From CAIKBL01 sp964555355 (GTDB taxonomy: Bacteria; Pseudomonadota; Gammaproteobacteria; Ga0077536), in NCBI GenBank assembly GCA_964555355.1, contig CAZKRY010000004.1, positions 62,001 through 126,000 of the forward strand: DNA of 64,000 bases. Reading direction: 5' to 3'. The translations under genes and the position numbers were made by a program. The notes beneath the pieces were generated by a model, which was not told where the DNA came from, searched no databases, and worked only from the letters and a program-made list of their open reading frames with translations. Shown in pieces: positions 61,268 through 64,000 of this stretch (positions are counted from its first letter, which is position 1; each line of letters begins with the position of its first letter).

Positions 61268-62715
61268 GTTCGCGTACCACCCACCGTCAGCCCGTCTATC
61301 TTAAGCGTCGGTTGACCAACCCCCACGGGCACCGATTGCCCGTTTTTACCGCAAGTTCCGACCCCGGAATCAAGCGCGAGATCGTTGCCGATCATCGAGA
61401 CGCGCGTCAGCACCTCCGGACCGTTGCCGACCAAGGTCGCGCCTTTGACCGGTGCGGTCACCTTGCCGTCTTCGATCAAATAGGCTTCGCTCGCACTAAA
61501 GACAAATTTGCCGTTCGTAATATCCACTTGTCCGCCGCCGAAACTGACGGCGTAGAGCCCGCGTTTGACCGAACGCAGAATGTCTTCCGGCAGGTGGTTG
61601 CCGGCCAGCATGTAGGTGTTGGTCATGCGGGGCATCGGACGATGACTATAGGACTGGCGACGACCGTTGCCGGTCGGTTGCATGCCCATCAAGCGCGCGT
61701 TTTGTTTGTCTTGCAGATAGCCGCGCAAGATGCCGTCTTCAATCAACACGGTGCACTGGCCCGGCGTGCCTTCGTCATCGATCGCGAGTGAACCGCGAAG
61801 GTCGGGCGGCGTTGCGTCGTCCACGACAGTGACGCCGGGCGCCGCCACGCGCTGGCCAATGCGATTGGAAAAAGCCGAGGTGCCTTTGCGATTGAAATCG
61901 CCTTCAAGACCATGCCCAATGGCTTCGTGCAGCAGGATGCCCGGCCAGCCTGGCCCCAGTACTACCGTCATTTCGCCCGCCGGCGCGTCAGTTGCTTCCA
62001 AGCTGACGAGCGCTTGGCGGAGTGCTTCATCGGCGATCGCCTCGGCGCGTCCGGCCTCCAGGAAACACTCATAGCCGCGCCGCGCGCCGCCCCCATGACC
62101 GGCAGTTTCGCGGCGGCCGTTTTGTTCCACGATGACGGTGACATTGAGGCGGACCAAGGGGCGAATATCGGCCGCCAAGGTGCCGTCGCTGGCGGCCACG
62201 ACAACTTCCGTATAGCGCCCAACCATGTTCGCCATGACCTGTTTGACGCGCGGGTCGGCAGCGCGTAGACGCGCATCTAACTTGCGTAACAGTTGGAGCT
62301 TGTCCGCCACGGGCACGCTGGCGATCGGGTCGATGGCGCCGTAGCGGCTTGGGACACGGGTCTCGGAGACGATTCGCACGTCCCGGGTTTGCCCAAGGCG
62401 CGTGATCGCACGCGCGGCACCGCTCGCTTCCAGCAAGGCGGGCAGGCTCAAATCATCGGAATACGCAAAGCCGGTTTTCTCGCCGACGGTGGCCCGGATC
62501 CCAACCCCCTGTTCCAACGCATGCGCACCCTCTTTGACGATGCCGTCCTCCAGGCTCCAGGACTCGGTACGTGAATACTCGAAATAAAGGTCCGCCAAGT
62601 CGACTTGCGCCAGCGCGAGGGTCCCCAGCGTGCGCTCCAAGGCCGGCACATCGAGCCCAGTGGGTTCAAGCAGGGTCCGCTGCACGATGGGAAACGGATG
62701 GGTCATGTCGGTCAT
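61264..62715 (-). CDS. tldD: Metalloprotease TldD
   Basis: About 483 residues. The metal motif HExxxH is in ILLHEAIGHGLEGD, with a distal Cys or Asp region in GVGTCGKNGQSVPVG. TldD with TldE trims microcin B17 and other modified peptides and is involved in CcdA turnover. The start used is the ATG giving MTDMTHPFPIVQRTLLEP; a second ATG is three codons on. The partner tldE is not in the window. Confidence 0.95.
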   Translation of the reverse strand: MTDMTHPFPIVQRTLLEPTGLDVPALERTLGTLALAQVDLADLYFEYSRTESWSLEDGIVKEGAHALEQGVGIRATVGEKTGFAYSDDLSLPALLEASGAARAITRLGQTRDVRIVSETRVPSRYGAIDPIASVPVADKLQLLRKLDARLRAADPRVKQVMANMVGRYTEVVVAASDGTLAADIRPLVRLNVTVIVEQNGRRETAGHGGGARRGYECFLEAGRAEAIADEALRQALVSLEATDAPAGEMTVVLGPGWPGILLHEAIGHGLEGDFNRKGTSAFSNRIGQRVAAPGVTVVDDATPPDLRGSLAIDDEGTPGQCTVLIEDGILRGYLQDKQNARLMGMQPTGNGRRQSYSHRPMPRMTNTYMLAGNHLPEDILRSVKRGLYAVSFGGGQVDITNGKFVFSASEAYLIEDGKVTAPVKGATLVGNGPEVLTRVSMIGNDLALDSGVGTCGKNGQSVPVGVGQPTLKIDGLTVGGTRT

Positions 62716-62825
62716 TGCTCGTGTTGTCCGCAAAATCAGGGCCTTGGGTTTGACACGCGGACGCGCGGCCGGTAGCTTGCCGGCACCCGCTCGCGGGCCC
62801 TCAATTACTCAGTAGTGTAATCGCC

Positions 62826-64000
62826 TTGGCTAAAGAATTCCCTCGCATCCAGCGCTTGCCGCCGTACGTGTTTAATCAAGTTGGCGAGCTCAAAATGGCC
62901 GCGCGTCGGCGCGGCGAAGATATTATCGACTTCGGCATGGGTAACCCCGATCAGCCGACGCCACAGCATATCGTCGATAAACTCATCGAAGCCTGTCAGC
63001 GCGGCGATACCCATCGCTATTCCGTCTCCAAGGGAATTCCGCGGCTGCGCCGCGCGATCTGCCATTGGTACAGCAAACGCTTTGATGTCTCGCTTGATCC
63101 GGACAGCGAAGCGATTGTGACGATCGGTTCCAAAGAAGGCCTCGCGCATCTGGCGCTCGCCACTGTCGATCATGGCGATGTGGTCATGGTGCCGAATCCG
63201 TCTTACCCCATCCATCCGTATGGGTTTGTAATCGCCGGCGCTGATATCCGTCACGTGCCAATCGGACCCGGGATCGATTTCTTCGCGGAACTAGAGCGCG
63301 CGATCCATACTTCCTGGCCGCGTCCGAAAATGTTGCTGTTGAACTTTCCGAGCAACCCGACTTCGCAGTGCGTCGAACTCGACTTTTTCGAACGCGTGGT
63401 GGACGTCGCGCGCGAACACAATATTTATGTCGTGCACGATCTGGCCTATGCCGATTTAGTGTTCGACGGCTACAAGGCGCCATCGATTCTGCAGGTGAAA
63501 GGCGCTAAGGACATCGCAGTCGAATTTTTCACCCTGTCCAAGTCCTACAACATGCCGGGCTGGCGGATCGGGTTTATGGTTGGCAATTCCGATCTGGTGT
63601 ATGCCCTGGGCCGGATGAAGTCTTACCTCGACTACGGCATGTTTACGCCGGTGCAAGTCGCGGCGATCACCGCGCTGGAAGGACCACAGGATTGCGTGCG
63701 CGAAATTCGCGACATGTACCAACAACGCCGCGATGTCCTGTGCGATGGTTTGAACGCCGCCGGATGGCAGGTGGAGAAACCGCGCGGCACGATGTTTGTG
63801 TGGGCCGAAATCCCAGAGCCGTTCCGTGCATTAGGCTCTCTAGAATTCTCTAAGAAGCTACTAATCGAAGCGAAAGTAGCGGTGTCACCCGGCATCGGTT
63901 TCGGCGAATACGGCGATCGTTTCGTGCGTTTCGCCTTGATCGAAAACCCGCATCGCACCCGCCAAGCTATCCGCTCGATCAAAGAGATGCTGCGCGATCC
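62826..64000 (+). CDS. alaC: Glutamate-pyruvate (alanine) transaminase AlaC, 3' end cut
   Basis: About 391 residues are visible and the frame is open to the right edge; compared with the length of E. coli AlaC only a few residues are missing. The family N-terminus (FPRIQRLPPYVFNQVGELKM) begins right after a TTG, and no ATG or GTG lies in frame upstream near the tldD gene, so TTG is the likely start. Motifs: FGMGNPDQPTP, TIGSKEGLAHLAL, NFPSNPTSQCV, VVHDLAYADL, and the PLP lysine in FFTLSKSYNMPGWRIGF. It makes alanine from pyruvate and glutamate. Confidence 0.93.
   Translation, partial: MAKEFPRIQRLPPYVFNQVGELKMAARRRGEDIIDFGMGNPDQPTPQHIVDKLIEACQRGDTHRYSVSKGIPRLRRAICHWYSKRFDVSLDPDSEAIVTIGSKEGLAHLALATVDHGDVVMVPNPSYPIHPYGFVIAGADIRHVPIGPGIDFFAELERAIHTSWPRPKMLLLNFPSNPTSQCVELDFFERVVDVAREHNIYVVHDLAYADLVFDGYKAPSILQVKGAKDIAVEFFTLSKSYNMPGWRIGFMVGNSDLVYALGRMKSYLDYGMFTPVQVAAITALEGPQDCVREIRDMYQQRRDVLCDGLNAAGWQVEKPRGTMFVWAEIPEPFRALGSLEFSKKLLIEAKVAVSPGIGFGEYGDRFVRFALIENPHRTRQAIRSIKEMLRD

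Overview
The window is a gene-dense, high-GC bacterial chromosome segment that looks gammaproteobacterial. Supporting signs are the blocks rplU-rpmA-obgE-proB, rpsT/murJ-ribF-lspA-ispH followed by a minor-pilin operon (fimT-pilV-pilW-pilX-pilY1-pilE), purE-purK, nudJ-mnmA, yhdP-rng, and a UUG-started rpsT. I cannot name a genus. No transposase, integrase, CRISPR array or rRNA was seen. Two tRNAs are present: Pro-CGG and Thr-CGU.

Layout. 1-625: tail of glycolate oxidase subunit GlcF. 619-15515: a long, almost entirely minus-strand hopanoid region (squalene synthase, hpnG, hpnA, hpnH, hpnB, hpnM, plus mlaA). Inside it lies a tightly coupled aminoethylphosphonate cassette: PEP mutase fused to a nucleotidyltransferase, phosphonopyruvate decarboxylase, AEP transaminase, a second nucleotidyltransferase, a 2-oxoglutarate/Fe(II) oxygenase and a CDP-alcohol phosphotransferase. 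dxs is set into the region on the opposite strand. 15584-24311: housekeeping genes (tRNA-Pro, ispB, rplU-rpmA-obgE-proB, rpsT, murJ, ribF, lspA, ispH). 24346-33586: type IV pilus minor-pilin/PilY1 operon. 33778-38476: Irr-like Fur regulator, tRNA-Thr, three orphan envelope proteins, MOSC protein, purE-purK. 38723-48044: accessory region with a three-gene nitrile-hydratase-type enzyme and its activator, a pentapeptide-repeat protein, flavin reductase, a GT39-type membrane glycosyltransferase, a histone-deacetylase-fold hydrolase, MaoC and VOC proteins. 48092-64000: acnA, mnmA-nudJ, yhdP, rng, an unusual GlgC-like protein, glcD, mntP, tldD, and alaC running off the end.

How it fits together. 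Dxs, IspH, IspB and squalene synthase supply isoprenoids for hopanoid synthesis. HpnH and HpnG elaborate the hopanoid side chain, and HpnM and MlaA suggest lipid trafficking to or from the outer membrane. The phosphonate genes can be read as a complete route PEP -> phosphonopyruvate -> phosphonoacetaldehyde -> 2-AEP -> CMP-AEP -> AEP-headgroup lipid, with a possible hydroxylation. Their placement between hopanoid genes, with hpnA starting one base after the phosphotransferase stop codon, makes a linked hopanoid/phosphonolipid membrane system the most interesting hypothesis here. The squalene-hopene cyclase is not in the window.
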